Below the pieces are notes generated by a model, which saw only the letters and a list, made by a program, of their open reading frames with translations, searched no databases and was not told the origin of the DNA. The position numbers were made by a program, and so were the translations under genes. A stretch of DNA of 64,000 nt, taken from contig CM027381.1 of NCBI GenBank assembly GCA_015680905.1, forward strand, positions 65,027,501-65,091,500, given 5' to 3'. Shown here piece by piece: positions 11,235 through 20,499 of this stretch (its first letter is position 1; each line of letters starts with the position of its first letter). The DNA comes from Coptis chinensis (taxonomy: Eukaryota; Streptophyta; Magnoliopsida; Ranunculales; Ranunculaceae).

Positions 11235-11795
11235 TTTCTAGGAGTTCTGGTATTTGCAGCAATGTACAGTATCATGCACAATTCAAAAAGTCCTGGTATT
11301 TGCAGCAATGTACAGTATCAGGCACAATATTAAGAAGTCTTGGTATATGCAGCAATGTACATTATCATGCACAATAAGTCTTGGTATCAGGCACAAGAAG
11401 TCTTGGTATCTGCAGCAATGTACGATATCATGCACAAATTCAAGAAACTCTGGTATCTGCAGCAATGTACGATACCAGGCACAAGAAGTTCTAGTATCTA
11501 TAACAATGTACGGTATTAGGTACAAGAAGTCTTGATATATGTAGCAACGTACGGTATCAGGCACAATATCAAGAAGTCTTGGTATCTGCAACAATGTTCG
11601 GTACCAGGCACAAGAAGTCCTGGTATCTGCAGCAATGTTCGATATCAGGTATAAAAAGTCATGGTATCTGCATCAATGTACGGTATCAGGCACAAAATCA
11701 AGAAGTCATGGTATCTGCAACAATGTATTGTATCCGGCGTAAGAAGTCATGGTATCTGCACCAATGTACGATATCATGCACAAATTCAAGACTAT
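11235..11795 (+). repeat. Tandem repeat, about 40-52 bp units
   Basis: Roughly a dozen copies of a unit built on AAGAAGTCTTGGTATCTGCA, then GCAATGTACGGTATCAGGCA, follow each other with variable spacers. Frames crossing the array on both strands are by-products of the period. It lies upstream of a gypsy LTR, where Tat elements often carry minisatellites. Confidence 0.85.
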
Positions 11796-11931
11796 CTCGG
11801 GATTTTGAAAAATTCACTCACAAAAATCTCATCTCGAATATCCCATTTCGAATTTCAAAAATTCACTTACAAAGATCCCATCTCGAATTTCAAAAAATTC
11901 GCTTACAAAATTCTCACATCAGATGAATAGT

Positions 11932-12080
11932 ATTGAATGAACAATGTCGATGTATAGTATCGATGAACAATATCAGATGTACTGTATCGATGAATAGTAC
12001 GGATGTAAAGTATCGAGGAATAGTATCGGATGTACAATACCGAATGAACAATATTGATGTATAGTACCGATGAACAGTCT
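11932..12080 (+). repeat. Short-period tandem repeat
   Basis: Degenerate units of about 20 bp built on GATGAACAATATC and GATGTATAGTATC repeat about seven times. The array sits between the preceding minisatellite and the polypurine tract at 12154. Confidence 0.7.
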
Positions 12081-12153
12081 AAAAAAAAATCAAGTTTATT
12101 TCTTATCTCTTCTCGAAATCTTCAAATTTTTACTTGTAAAATTTGAAAATTTC

Positions 12154-12165
12154 AAAAGGGGGCGA
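12154..12165 (+). other. Polypurine tract of Tat-type element
   Basis: A CAAAAGGGGGCGA run directly abuts the LTR start TGTAGTGGCC. This sets the element's sense as plus and marks the LTR as its 3' one. Confidence 0.7.
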
Positions 12166-12504
12166 TGTAGTGGCCAAATATCGTACTAACGATATTTTCC
12201 ATTATTTCAATTATTGTCTAATATAATATTGGCAAGAGAGCCGATATATTCATATAAATTGCATGTATAAGAGAAGGAGACTAGAATAGACACATGACAC
12301 AAAACTATTGGTTGAAACCCATGTGGAACAACTATAAAAGGACTGAAAATGCATAAAAAAAGGAGAGCAGGCTCATTTCCACATTTTCATTCATGTTTTT
12401 CCACATTTGAGGAGAGAGAAAGAGAGGAATTGAGAGATTGCAAACTCCAATATTGATTAATTAAAAAACCTTAGTTAATTGATGATCTTTTCTTGATCTC
12501 TACA
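12166..12504 (+). repeat. 3' LTR of a truncated Tat-type gypsy element
   Basis: This 339-bp LTR has complementary ends TGTAG ... CTACA, like the LTRs at 18246 and 25736. A second member of the family is at 31117-31512, sharing TGTRGTGGCCAAATATCGTAC. No matching 5' LTR was found upstream, so only the 3' end of this element remains. Confidence 0.7.
12333..12340 (+). promoter_or_regulatory. LTR TATA box
   Basis: TATAAAAG lies about 170 bp into the LTR, in the plausible place for its core promoter. Confidence 0.5.
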
Positions 12505-12878
12505 GTAAAACATTATGTACACCTCCCTATCTTGTCACATTCATGAACATATAGTATATATGCATGTCCATTCGGATATTCAGATAAATTCACTAACCAT
12601 TGTAGCTTCTGTATGAAACTAGTTATTGTATGAACAAGCAAGCCATATGGCATGGAAACCATGATTGGTTCAAAAAGAGATAACCATGCCAGCAATGTTG
12701 ATTCATTGAGAATGAGTAGAGTGTCCAGGAGGATAGTTATAAAGTTCATGGGATTAAATTTTGTTTTATTGCGTGTTGGTGTTGCACTTGGTGCTCCTAG
12801 TCTCATGGTTGAGAAGAAGGAGCCTCGAGTTCTTCGGTATGAAAATTCTAGTAGTTTTTGTGCTTTTCTTATATGTTG
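12505..12878 (+). other. Anonymous host segment with a possible short exon
   Basis: An ATG frame at 12652-12903 runs into a stop shortly after entering the duplicated 297-bp segment. It includes the text GVALGAPSLMVEKKEPRVLR. I do not recognise a family, and no splice structure can be assigned with confidence. Confidence 0.25.
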
Positions 12879-13175
12879 GCCAGGATATGGAGCTCTGAAT
12901 TAGATTAAGAAAAAACATTATATGTATGTTTATAATGTTTGCTCATTTTGTTAAGCTTGTATGAACAATGTCGTTCTGGAATTGAAAACACTCAGGACTT
13001 TGAAGTTACTTTGGGGAGTCCGAGTTGAAGGTAAAATGTGCATCTTTTTCCTAATATTATTGTGGAAAAGATTTTTTCTGCAAAGGGTTAAGGACTAATA
13101 TACTGCGAAGGAGGTGTTGAACGAGCGAAGGTTTAAACCAACTGAGGAACTTGAAGAAAAATCAGATAGGGGGCT
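12879..13175 (+). repeat. 297-bp host segment, copy 1 (unoccupied site)
   Basis: This segment is repeated as 18169-18245 plus 26174-26393, also 297 bp with no indel once the Tat insertion and one TTAAG are removed. I count 12 differences (about 4%), 11 of them transitions. TTAAG at 12951-12955 is the unoccupied version of the Tat target site. The end of the segment reads in one frame as EVLNERRFKPTEELEEKSD, a possible exon that I do not recognise. A 10-bp filler (13176-13185) separates it from the next LTR. Confidence 0.92.
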
Positions 13176-13185
13176 CTATCTGAAT

Positions 13186-13386
13186 TGTTACAACCTCAAA
13201 TTTCTTAGTCTCTATCTCTCCTTTCTAGGGTTTCCTCCGCTTTTAGTTAACTTTGTTCCTTTTTATACTTTCCAGCAAACTCCTCTCAGCCCTCGATCTC
13301 CCTTTCCATCCTCCGGTCTGTCTTTGGTCCATTCAACTAGCACACCCAGACCATTAGGCCCAATGGGCCTAAATAAGGCCATAACA
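13186..13386 (-). repeat. 3' LTR of the gene-capturing element
   Basis: The 201-bp LTR starts TGTTACAACCTC and ends AAGGCCATAACA on the plus strand. It matches 17962-18168 except for small indels of 3, 4 and 1 bp and about nine substitutions. Confidence 0.9.
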
Positions 13387-13399
13387 GTTAGCCCCTCTT
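13387..13399 (-). other. Purine-rich tract beside the 3' LTR
   Basis: The minus strand reads CAAGAGGGGCTAAC before TGTTATGG. This is an acceptable plus-strand primer site and agrees with the PBS position at the other end. Confidence 0.6.
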
Positions 13400-13702
13400 G
13401 GTACCGCAGACCGTTCCCGTTCGTTTAGTTCGTGGTGCCAAGAAATCATAGTTTGCCACGTTATTAGGGAGATTACGGTGGCACAAACAAGAAAGAGTTC
13501 CATCATCTGTTGAATTCATCTCCAGAATGTTCCTCTCAAGGATCTTCAAAATCTATCAAGATAGTTATAGCTATGTGTGTGGTAATAGAGTTCGTCATGT
13601 TGGCAAAGATGCCGAAGATGGTGATGTAGTAGATGACTCAAATTAATCATATATGTTAGCAAATGAAAATAGATCAAAATGGTTTGTTCCAGGATAATAC
13701 TA

Positions 13703-14047
13703 GAGCATCACCGTTGAAGCAATTGAAAGCCTGACAAATCCCCAAAGATTCTCAAAAGCCTTCATTGAAAATCCTGACCAAGCACGACCACAGGTTCCAC
13801 TAAATATGTACAGGAGCTGAGCCCCATTAATGAACCACCATGAAGCATTTGGAACCACAGCTGCACCCACTAAGCCCCACCCAAGTTTCAACATTAATAG
13901 CCAACTAAAGAAAGTGTGAAAAATCAGTGCAGCAAATGATATAACAGCCATGACCATCATTTTGCTTTGCACCTGCAAAAACTTTACTATAAGGAAGTTC
14001 ACGGCATACACAAACGTTCTAGCTACTTCAACAATATTATCTCGTTG
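13703..14047 (-). pseudogene. MATE/DETOXIFICATION transporter fragment
   Basis: The minus-strand translation contains FVYAVNFLIVKFLQVQSK, VISFAALIFHTFFSWLLMLK, LGWGLVGAAVVPNASWWF and CGRAWSGFSMKAF, then ENLWGFVRLSIAS. These match the central membrane helices of plant MATE-type multidrug/organic cation antiporters (DTX family) in order. It covers roughly 110 of the usual 480-500 residues, has no start or end of its own, and stops at a TAG at 13700-13702. It is a captured gene piece inside an LTR element, so no transporter is made. The symbol of the parent gene cannot be told. Confidence 0.85.
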
Positions 14048-14332
14048 TCTAATTAACATCAGTAGTGGTGCAGAGCTTAAACTAAAACTTCATTGGCTCA
14101 GGGAAACAATCAAGGACTAGAGATATTCCCTTGAGCGAGCTGCGAGCCATTTTCATATTACATGCCACAACCAAGATGTCACCCAATAATCCAAGTGAGC
14201 TCAAAGTAATTTACATAAATATGGAAATTGTAGCTAGAAATTTTGACCGTCAGCATAACAAAATAATGAAAATGAGCACAAAAGCACCTACCTCAACAAA
14301 CGCAAGGCCAAACAGATTTGGATCAATATAAA

Positions 14333-14333
<1 letters not shown>

Positions 14334-14427
<94 letters not shown>
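14334..14427. repeat. (AT)n microsatellite
   Basis: An uninterrupted run of about 47 AT units lies within the gene-capturing element. Confidence 0.98.
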
Positions 14428-14430
<3 letters not shown>

Positions 14431-15140
14431 TATGTCTAATGTTTCACAGAGTTTAGAACTGTCCTCTTTAGTTCCATGATCCAGCCCTTTTACAAGAAGT
14501 GGCAAGACAACCATCCTATGCAAAATAAGTTCCAGTAAAATATTTTTCTCCAATTTAAACGAGATAAGTGCATTATATCAAGTTTCACTAGTATAAAACC
14601 ACCAATCAGCAGCGCATAAAGTTTCTATTCAAAGAATCTACAAGTGGATACATTTATTTCATAATTCAGAAACAAAACTATATCTTCCCATTAAGGAGAT
14701 CACTTTCAAATAGAACTAAAGTTGAATAAATATAACTTCAACCCATATCTTTTTACAGGAACTACAAATGATGCCAAACTATATTGAAACACAGAAAGAT
14801 ATGCCTCCGAACCTCTCACAGAGAATAAGTTCAATATGCAACTATTTTTCCCTTATTAAATAAGAGTATCCCCATTCAAAACAAGTTCAAAATATAAAGA
14901 ACTGCTTGAACACCTAAACAGACCACTGTTGCATTCATAAACTATTTAGCCCTTAAAAGAAAGCCCCTTCTTATATGTTTCCACATTGAACAAATTATTT
15001 TAAACACGAATATATTGTGAAATGAGAACACCCTCTATCTTTATGAACGCTAGTCACCATTTTCCTCATAATCCACTCTTTTCTTTTGACCAAGTACTCG
15101 AGTATTTGTATATGACTATTTGTTATATTCGTATGCCCCC
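14428..15140. other. Internal non-coding part of the gene-capturing element
   Basis: AT-rich text with no open frame of note and no recognised family. It may be intron or intergenic DNA captured along with the MATE fragment. Confidence 0.3.
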
Positions 15141-15144
15141 AAGT

Positions 15145-15640
15145 TGATGCCGGCTGGTTTGGTAAAACCAACTAGGGATCAACTAACAAATGTAACTATT
15201 GGATCCGAATATCATCTTGCCCCCAAGTGTTTGATTCGAACCGGCGTACCATGACAAGTCCAGGGACAACTATTATCTGCCCCCTGAGTCTTTGATTCAG
15301 ACTGGCGTATAGTACCATGCTGCGTCCAGGGACCTCCGCCCCCAAGTGTTTGATTCGGACCGGCGTACCATGCCAAGTCCAGGGACAACTATTATCTGCC
15401 CCAAATCATTGATTCGGACAGGTGTACCATGCCGTGTCCAGGAATTGCGACCTTTTCATGTTTCGAAGGGCCCAAACGCCACATCCAGGACTTGTCACCT
15501 TCTCATGTTTCGAAGGTCCCAAACGCCGCATCCAGGACTTGCGACCTTTTCATGTTTCGGAGGGCCCAAACGCCGCGTCCAGGACTTGCGACCTTTTCAT
15601 GTTTCAGATGGAGTACCATGTCTCATCTAGGACATCTATT
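15145..15640. repeat. Two adjoining minisatellites
   Basis: The first (about 15160-15440) repeats a loose unit TTGATTCGGACCGGCGTACC plus CCAAGTCCAGGGAC, often preceded by GCCCCCAAGTG. The second has 47-bp units starting at about 15437, 15484, 15531 and 15578, built on TCCAGGACTTGCGACC and TTTCATGTTTCGAAGGGCCC. All three plus frames stay open across the 47-bp array because of its regularity, so they are not taken as genes. Confidence 0.85.
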
Positions 15641-17569
15641 TGTGTCCTTTCTATGATTCTATTCCCATCAAAGATCATATTATAAGCAAAGTAACATTCC
15701 ATTAATTGAATTCATAATAAGAGATGTAAGTAATAACTCACTGACATAAAACAAGGTCAAAAATTGAAATAACATACGTAAAGGACGAGTCCCAGCAACA
15801 ATAAACATGGGAGAGAGTCATAAAGCCCCATGTCAAGCATTAAGGTGTGGTCAAGCCATCCATTCCCATAACATGTAGCACCAGCAACACTCTACAAAAT
15901 AGCCTAAGCCAGCCTCGAAAATCATATATATGTATATCTATAATAAATTCAATGAAGCAATGATAGTATAAACCCACAATTATTCTTGCATTGTCATCAT
16001 ATTATTGATTTAGAACCGATCTTAGAGTAGACCAATTGTAATTACTAACAACAACAATAGCAACAAGCCCATTAATACCAAACTTAACCTTTCACAAAAA
16101 TCCGAAATAGACTCCTTAAACTCAACGAACTCATTAAAAACAAGAACCAAGTGTGTACTAAACTTTTGCCAAAATCCAAAACAAAATCTATTTGTGTGCA
16201 AGTGTGTACTAGACTCGTGAATTCAGAGTTACAATAATGCCACGTAAAAGAAGAAAATACAACCAATGTAAGTCTATTCCACTCTATCCTATAAATACGT
16301 GAGGGAACACCATTTATAACCATTCAAGCTATTTAGTATGTATTATCATGGACATATGTAATATGCAAAACACCATGTAATATTAGAAAAACTACTTAAG
16401 AGGAATGTCGAGGTACTAACCATGATCCTAAAACAATAAGATTCATATTATCTCATCTACTTCTTCATAGAATCTTATTCTTAAGTTATGTATTGTATAC
16501 AAAAGATTTTTCCAGTAAAGTCATATCACACAATAGAAAGAATATATAAAGGGAAACATGCTACCGATCAAACACAATGGGAAGGTTTTACAAGTTAGAA
16601 ACATAAATATAAATAGCGGAATTGAAAAAGTTGTACCTAGCCATCACTGGGGTAGTATGAGTAGAGGAAGTTGTACCTAGCCATCACGTGGGCTTTGGAC
16701 CTGGGGGTCCGCGGTTCCTACCCCACTTAAGATGCTGAACAGCAGGAGGCATGACCAAAGACTATTCAGCTTGCCCCCATGTGTTGTCACAGTGTAGCAC
16801 ATATATATACACTATTGAATATGCTGACAAAATTTTCAAGGCATCCAATCTTGTTGCCTTTATTTCTGATAGTATCATAAGCAGAGGCCACTAAGAAGAT
16901 TTCTTTTGCATCAAGACTCCATACTCTATGGTATTCATCATCACAGTAGTATCGGCATTAACCTGTTCTAGCATTAGTATAAGACTCTCTGGTGGTCATC
17001 ACTGCGTCAGGTTCAAACGTAAAGAACTTTAACTCCGACTCTCATTAAAGACCACGCCAAAAATTCTTAACAAGCATTCAAAAGGGACGAAAACTAGATT
17101 CGGCAGTGTAGATTTATCATTTATAGAAGCTTGGTAAAGGAGGGGAATATTGGGTCTCTAAAGAAAATACATTCTAAGCTTAGCTACCAACTAATCATGT
17201 ATTAATGTCATGCCCAAAGAAGTTCATGTATTAATTATTTTATCTCACTTCCATAAAATTTTAATGCTGCACGGTGGAAATTTGATTGAGAAACCAAACT
17301 TATCACCGATTCCGAGTTTAATTACGAGTCAAATTTTCATTGTCCTTGGAGCCTCTGCCTTAGATAATATCAACCTTAAAATGTTCCATTTGATACTATG
17401 AAAAAATGTCAGTGTGATAATTCAAGGCACAGTTAATGTTATTACGAGAAAGAAAGATCATAAAACTGACATGTCAAAAATTCATCAGCCAATCAAAACC
17501 ACACGCAGTCGTATGCATGAATATGCTTGGCATTTTGGAACTAACAAACATAAGAAAATAATGACTTGC
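15641..17569. other. Internal non-coding part of the gene-capturing element
   Basis: No protein family is recognised. GTTGTACCTAGCCATCAC occurs twice near 16630-16690, and 16700-16790 contains CCGCGG and GCCCCCATGTG phrases like those in the Tat 3' region, read from the minus strand. This hints at a remote common origin of the element backbones. Confidence 0.35.
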
Positions 17570-17752
17570 ACGATTGAAGATCATGAAGCCAAGATCTAAA
17601 TCAACACCATCCATTGTAACGGTTGTAGCATGTCCACCAAGATAATCTTCTTTCTCATAGAGCAATACATCAACACCCTCCTTAGCTAGAACATAAGCAG
17701 AAACTAGTCCACTTATTCCTACTCCTATTACTGCTACTCTCATTTTTGACAT
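17570..17752 (-). pseudogene. N-terminal fragment of a plant cyclopropane-fatty-acid synthase-like gene
   Basis: The minus ATG at 17752 opens MSKMRVAVIGVGISGLVSAY, a Rossmann FAD-binding GxGxxG motif. It continues with LLYEKEDYLGGHA and GVDLDLGFMIFNR. This is the opening of the amine-oxidase-like domain fused to cyclopropane-fatty-acyl-phospholipid synthase in plants (from memory). About 60 of more than 850 residues are present. After FNR the text becomes T-rich and intron-like, which suggests that genomic rather than spliced DNA was captured. It begins about 210 bp inside the 5' LTR and keeps its own ATG. Confidence 0.8.
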
Positions 17753-17943
17753 CACTCACTGAAATTCTGAATAAGCAAAACACGAACAACAAAGTCCTTC
17801 AAACAACTTGCATTGGCCAAAATGAGAAGTGGAAGAACGAAATGAAGAAAAAAGAAACTAGAGAAACAGAAAGAAAGAAGAAGAGATGTGATAGATCATA
17901 GATCTTTGAACTTGAAAGTCGAAATATAGCTTTTTGTTTCGGT

Positions 17944-17960
17944 CCCCACAGACGGCGCCA
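17944..17960 (-). other. Primer-binding site of the gene-capturing element
   Basis: The minus strand reads TGGCGCCGTCTGTGGGG one base inside the right LTR. The same 17 bases occur at 18679-18695 in the Tat element. This PBS type is usually assigned to tRNA-Arg in Tat/Ogre elements (from memory). Confidence 0.9.
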
Positions 17961-17961
17961 T

Positions 17962-18168
17962 TGTTACAACCTCAAATTTCTTAGTCTCTATCTCTCCTCC
18001 TCTCTAGGGTTTCCTCCGCTTTTAGTTAACTTACTTTGTTCCTTTTTATACTTTCCAACAAACTCCTCTTAGCCCTCAATCTCCCTTTCCATCCTCGGTC
18101 TCTCCTTGGCCCATTCAACTGGCACACCAAGACCATTAGGCCCAATGGGCCTAAATAAGGCCATAACA
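17962..18168 (-). repeat. 5' LTR of the gene-capturing element
   Basis: This 207-bp LTR pairs with 13186-13386. It ends at 18168 directly against the second copy of the 297-bp host segment. Confidence 0.9.
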
Positions 18169-18245
18169 GCCAGGATATGGAACTCTGAATTAGATTAAGA
18201 AAAAACATTGTATGTATGTTTATAATGCTTGCTCATTTTGTTAAG
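18169..18245 (+). repeat. 297-bp host segment, copy 2, left part
   Basis: These 77 bp match 12879-12955 with three transitions. The last five bases, TTAAG, are the target duplication of the Tat element. Confidence 0.92.
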
Positions 18246-18676
18246 TGTAGCGACCCAAATTATGACAGCTAGAAGATTGGCGGCAGAGGGGAATGGTAGC
18301 GATATAGTAAGCAAAACCGAGAGCATCTTAATAGGACCGCGGCTATGGAAACATAGAGGAGAGGGGGGATACACAAGGCATGAGACCGATGGATGAATGC
18401 CGTGAGTAGAAGGTTAGAGTAGCCTGGAACCAGATAAGCACATTCCTCGTGCGACACAGGATAAAGGATCAGATGCACTAATACGTATGGAAACCCTACA
18501 CGTTGTGAGAGAGGGACTGAGAGATTGGCGGATAGATGGACGACCAGGATGAGAATGAAGGAGGTATAAAGAGAACAATGAGAGGAGAAAGTAGGGGGAG
18601 AGAAAAAGGAGGCTTAAAGTGAAAACCTAGAGAGAGAGACGAGAACCTAGGAGGAGAGAGAAAAGAGGTTTCTACA
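18246..18676 (+). repeat. 5' LTR of the Tat element
   Basis: The LTR begins TGTAGCGACCCAAATT and ends TTTCTACA, so the termini TGTAG/CTACA are complementary. A TATAAA box is at 18565-18570. Confidence 0.93.
18565..18570 (+). promoter_or_regulatory. LTR TATA box
   Basis: GGAGGTATAAAGAGAAC contains TATAAA about 110 bp before the LTR end. The 3' LTR keeps the same box at 26062-26067. Confidence 0.6.
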
Positions 18677-18678
18677 TT

Positions 18679-18695
18679 TGGCGCCGTCTGTGGGG
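18679..18695 (+). other. Primer-binding site of the Tat element
   Basis: TGGCGCCGTCTGTGGGG begins two bases after the LTR, the normal place for priming minus-strand synthesis. Confidence 0.92.
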
Positions 18696-18717
18696 AGAGA
18701 TCAAAGCACAAATAGAA

Positions 18718-20145
18718 ATGGCAACAAGGGCGAAGCGAGGGGTAGGAAGACCGAGAAAATCGGTGGTAGCTGAGGAAAAGACAGAGTCAATAAGGAGTGA
18801 TGGGAGGGAAAGGCGGTGAGGAGACAATAGTGTTAGATTCAGAGGAAACAAGGCTGTTGCACGAGGAGATAGCGAGGCTGAGGGAAGAAAATGAAGGGCT
18901 CCGAAGGGAGAAAGAAACTATAGAGGAATCTGAGAGAGAGGCGTCGGAGTCGGAGAAAGAGGAGGAAGGGAGGCCGGATGTGGGGAATAATGCTGGGACG
19001 GGGCTCACAAAGGAGCAAGTTAGAGAGATGATTGCTAGCAATCTGAAAGCAAACCTGGAGCAAGCCAAGAGTGTAATCGAACCGGTGAGCCAGGTGGTGG
19101 ATGGACTGAATCGCAACCCGTTGGCTAATGCGGTGTGGAAGTCCGAGGTCCCGAAGAGGTTCAACCAACCCAGGTTCGAGAGGTATGAAGGGAAGGGAGA
19201 CCTGGCAGATCAGATCCATCACTTTCGTCAGCAAATGCTGCTGTGGCAAGAGCTACAGTATGATGGGCTGCGATGCATAATGTTCCCCGCAAGCCTGAAA
19301 GGGGGAGCCTCTGTATTACTGGCTACCAACTAAGAGTATAAACAACTTTCAGGAGTTAGAGCAAGCGTTCATAGACCACTTCATACATCAGAAGAAGCGG
19401 GTAGTAGATCTCAGCGACATTGTTTAATGTAAGGCAAAGATCCGCAGAGTCGGTGAGGGATTTCTTGTGCAGATTCAAGGCAGAGACGTTGAAGGTGGAA
19501 AACTTGGATGAGAGAATGGAAGTGATAACTTTTGAACGAGGGTTGCGACTGGGAACTAGGGTGCACGAGTTAGTGGCAAAGAATGAAATTGTGATGCTGC
19601 ATGACTTATACCTGAGGGTGGAGAAATATATAAGGTATGAAGACACAATACAGAAAGAGATGAAGAGACCGGGAAAGGCAGTATTGTCACTAGAGAGAAA
19701 TGAGGACCGCCGGGGGTATGAGGCGTCGGGCAAGGGAAAAGATAGGTATCAAGGGAATTCGTCGCGGCTGGAACGGGGCAGGGAAGAGATTAGAAGAGAG
19801 AATAGAGAGAGGAAACCTTATCAGGAGATGGAACAGGTGGCGGTAAATAGGCCGTTGGGCGAGATGTTGCCGTTGATTCAGAATTTGCAGGGTTATAAAG
19901 GGCCGCAAAACAGGCCAACGGAAATACTAGGCAGGCCTTATTGCGCCTACCATCAAATACATAACCACGAGACGAATGACTGCTATGCTTTGAAGTGGAT
20001 GGTACAGAGGATGATAAGGAAGGGATTGCTAAAGGAGTTTATAGTGGAGAAGGGGAAAGAGGAGCAGACTCCTAATCAGGGAAGGATACTAGGAACGATC
20101 AATATCATTTACAATAGAGAAGTGTTGAGCCACAATGCCCACTGA
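18718..20145 (+). pseudogene. Tat-type gag
   Basis: The first ATG after the PBS (18718) gives a basic start containing KRGVGRPRKS, which resembles an AT-hook, then leaves frame near 18800. The main frame resumes with a charged coiled-coil-like helix (EETRLLHEEIARLREENEG) and the gag core (PKRFNQPRFERYEGKGD, then QIHHFRQQMLLW). A stop at 19331-19333 and a shift near 19420 precede the second half, RSAESVRDFLCRFKAE, then a basic region and a zinc-knuckle-like YCAYHQIHNHETNDCYALK near 19940-19995. At least two frameshifts or stops are present, so no intact capsid protein is made. Confidence 0.88.
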
Positions 20146-20224
20146 GACAAGATTAGACAAACCGCGAGTATCCAGTAAGTCAACGAGGCACCAAGACAGT
20201 CGCGGTCGTCTCCATGGTCCGCAA

Positions 20225-20485
20225 GTGAAAAGGGGAGCATAGTGTTTACTGACGCGGACCTTAGGGCTGTCGACTCTCCTCACAAAGATGCATTAGTAAT
20301 CCTTAATGGGCAAAATGGTAAGTCTATTTGGTGTCCAAAAGTGTAGATCACTCCCTTTTGGTCATTCTCTGTTCCTAAACCAAGATGTTTGAAATTGAAA
20401 TTGGTTTCTATTGAAGATGAGCATCCAACTTAAAGTCACAAATCTGCCACAGAAACAAGTGCTGAAGGCAAAAAAGTCAGGAAGA
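20225..20485 (+). pseudogene. Protease start joined to unrelated filler (RT deletion scar)
   Basis: Translation gives FTDADLRAVDSPHKDALVIL near 20247-20306, the usual opening of the Tat protease region, but the catalytic Asp motif and the whole reverse transcriptase (normally well over 1 kb) are missing. About 190 bp of text that I do not recognise follows before RNase H begins. Confidence 0.65.
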
Positions 20486-20499
20486 ATGTTGAAATAGAC

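Larger units (their letters stand above)
13186..18168 (-). mobile_element. Non-autonomous LTR element carrying captured plant gene fragments
   Basis: This 4,983-bp element has 201- and 207-bp LTRs (TGTTAC ... ATAACA). A PBS identical to that of the neighbouring Tat element lies just inside the right LTR, and a purine-rich tract abuts the left one, so its sense is minus. It encodes no gag or pol. It carries a MATE transporter fragment, an N-terminal piece of a cyclopropane-fatty-acid synthase gene, minisatellites and a long TA run. Instead of a 4-6 bp target duplication, a 297-bp host segment flanks both sides. The LTRs differ at about 9 bases plus three small indels. Confidence 0.85.

Noticed and set aside
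11254..11930. Repetitive frames across the tandem array
   Set aside because: They are by-products of the repeat with no family signal on either strand.
15346..15685. Three overlapping plus-strand frames with MFR/CFEGPKR-like repeats
   Set aside because: A 47-bp period shifts the frame each unit and opens all three frames, so this is a minisatellite effect.
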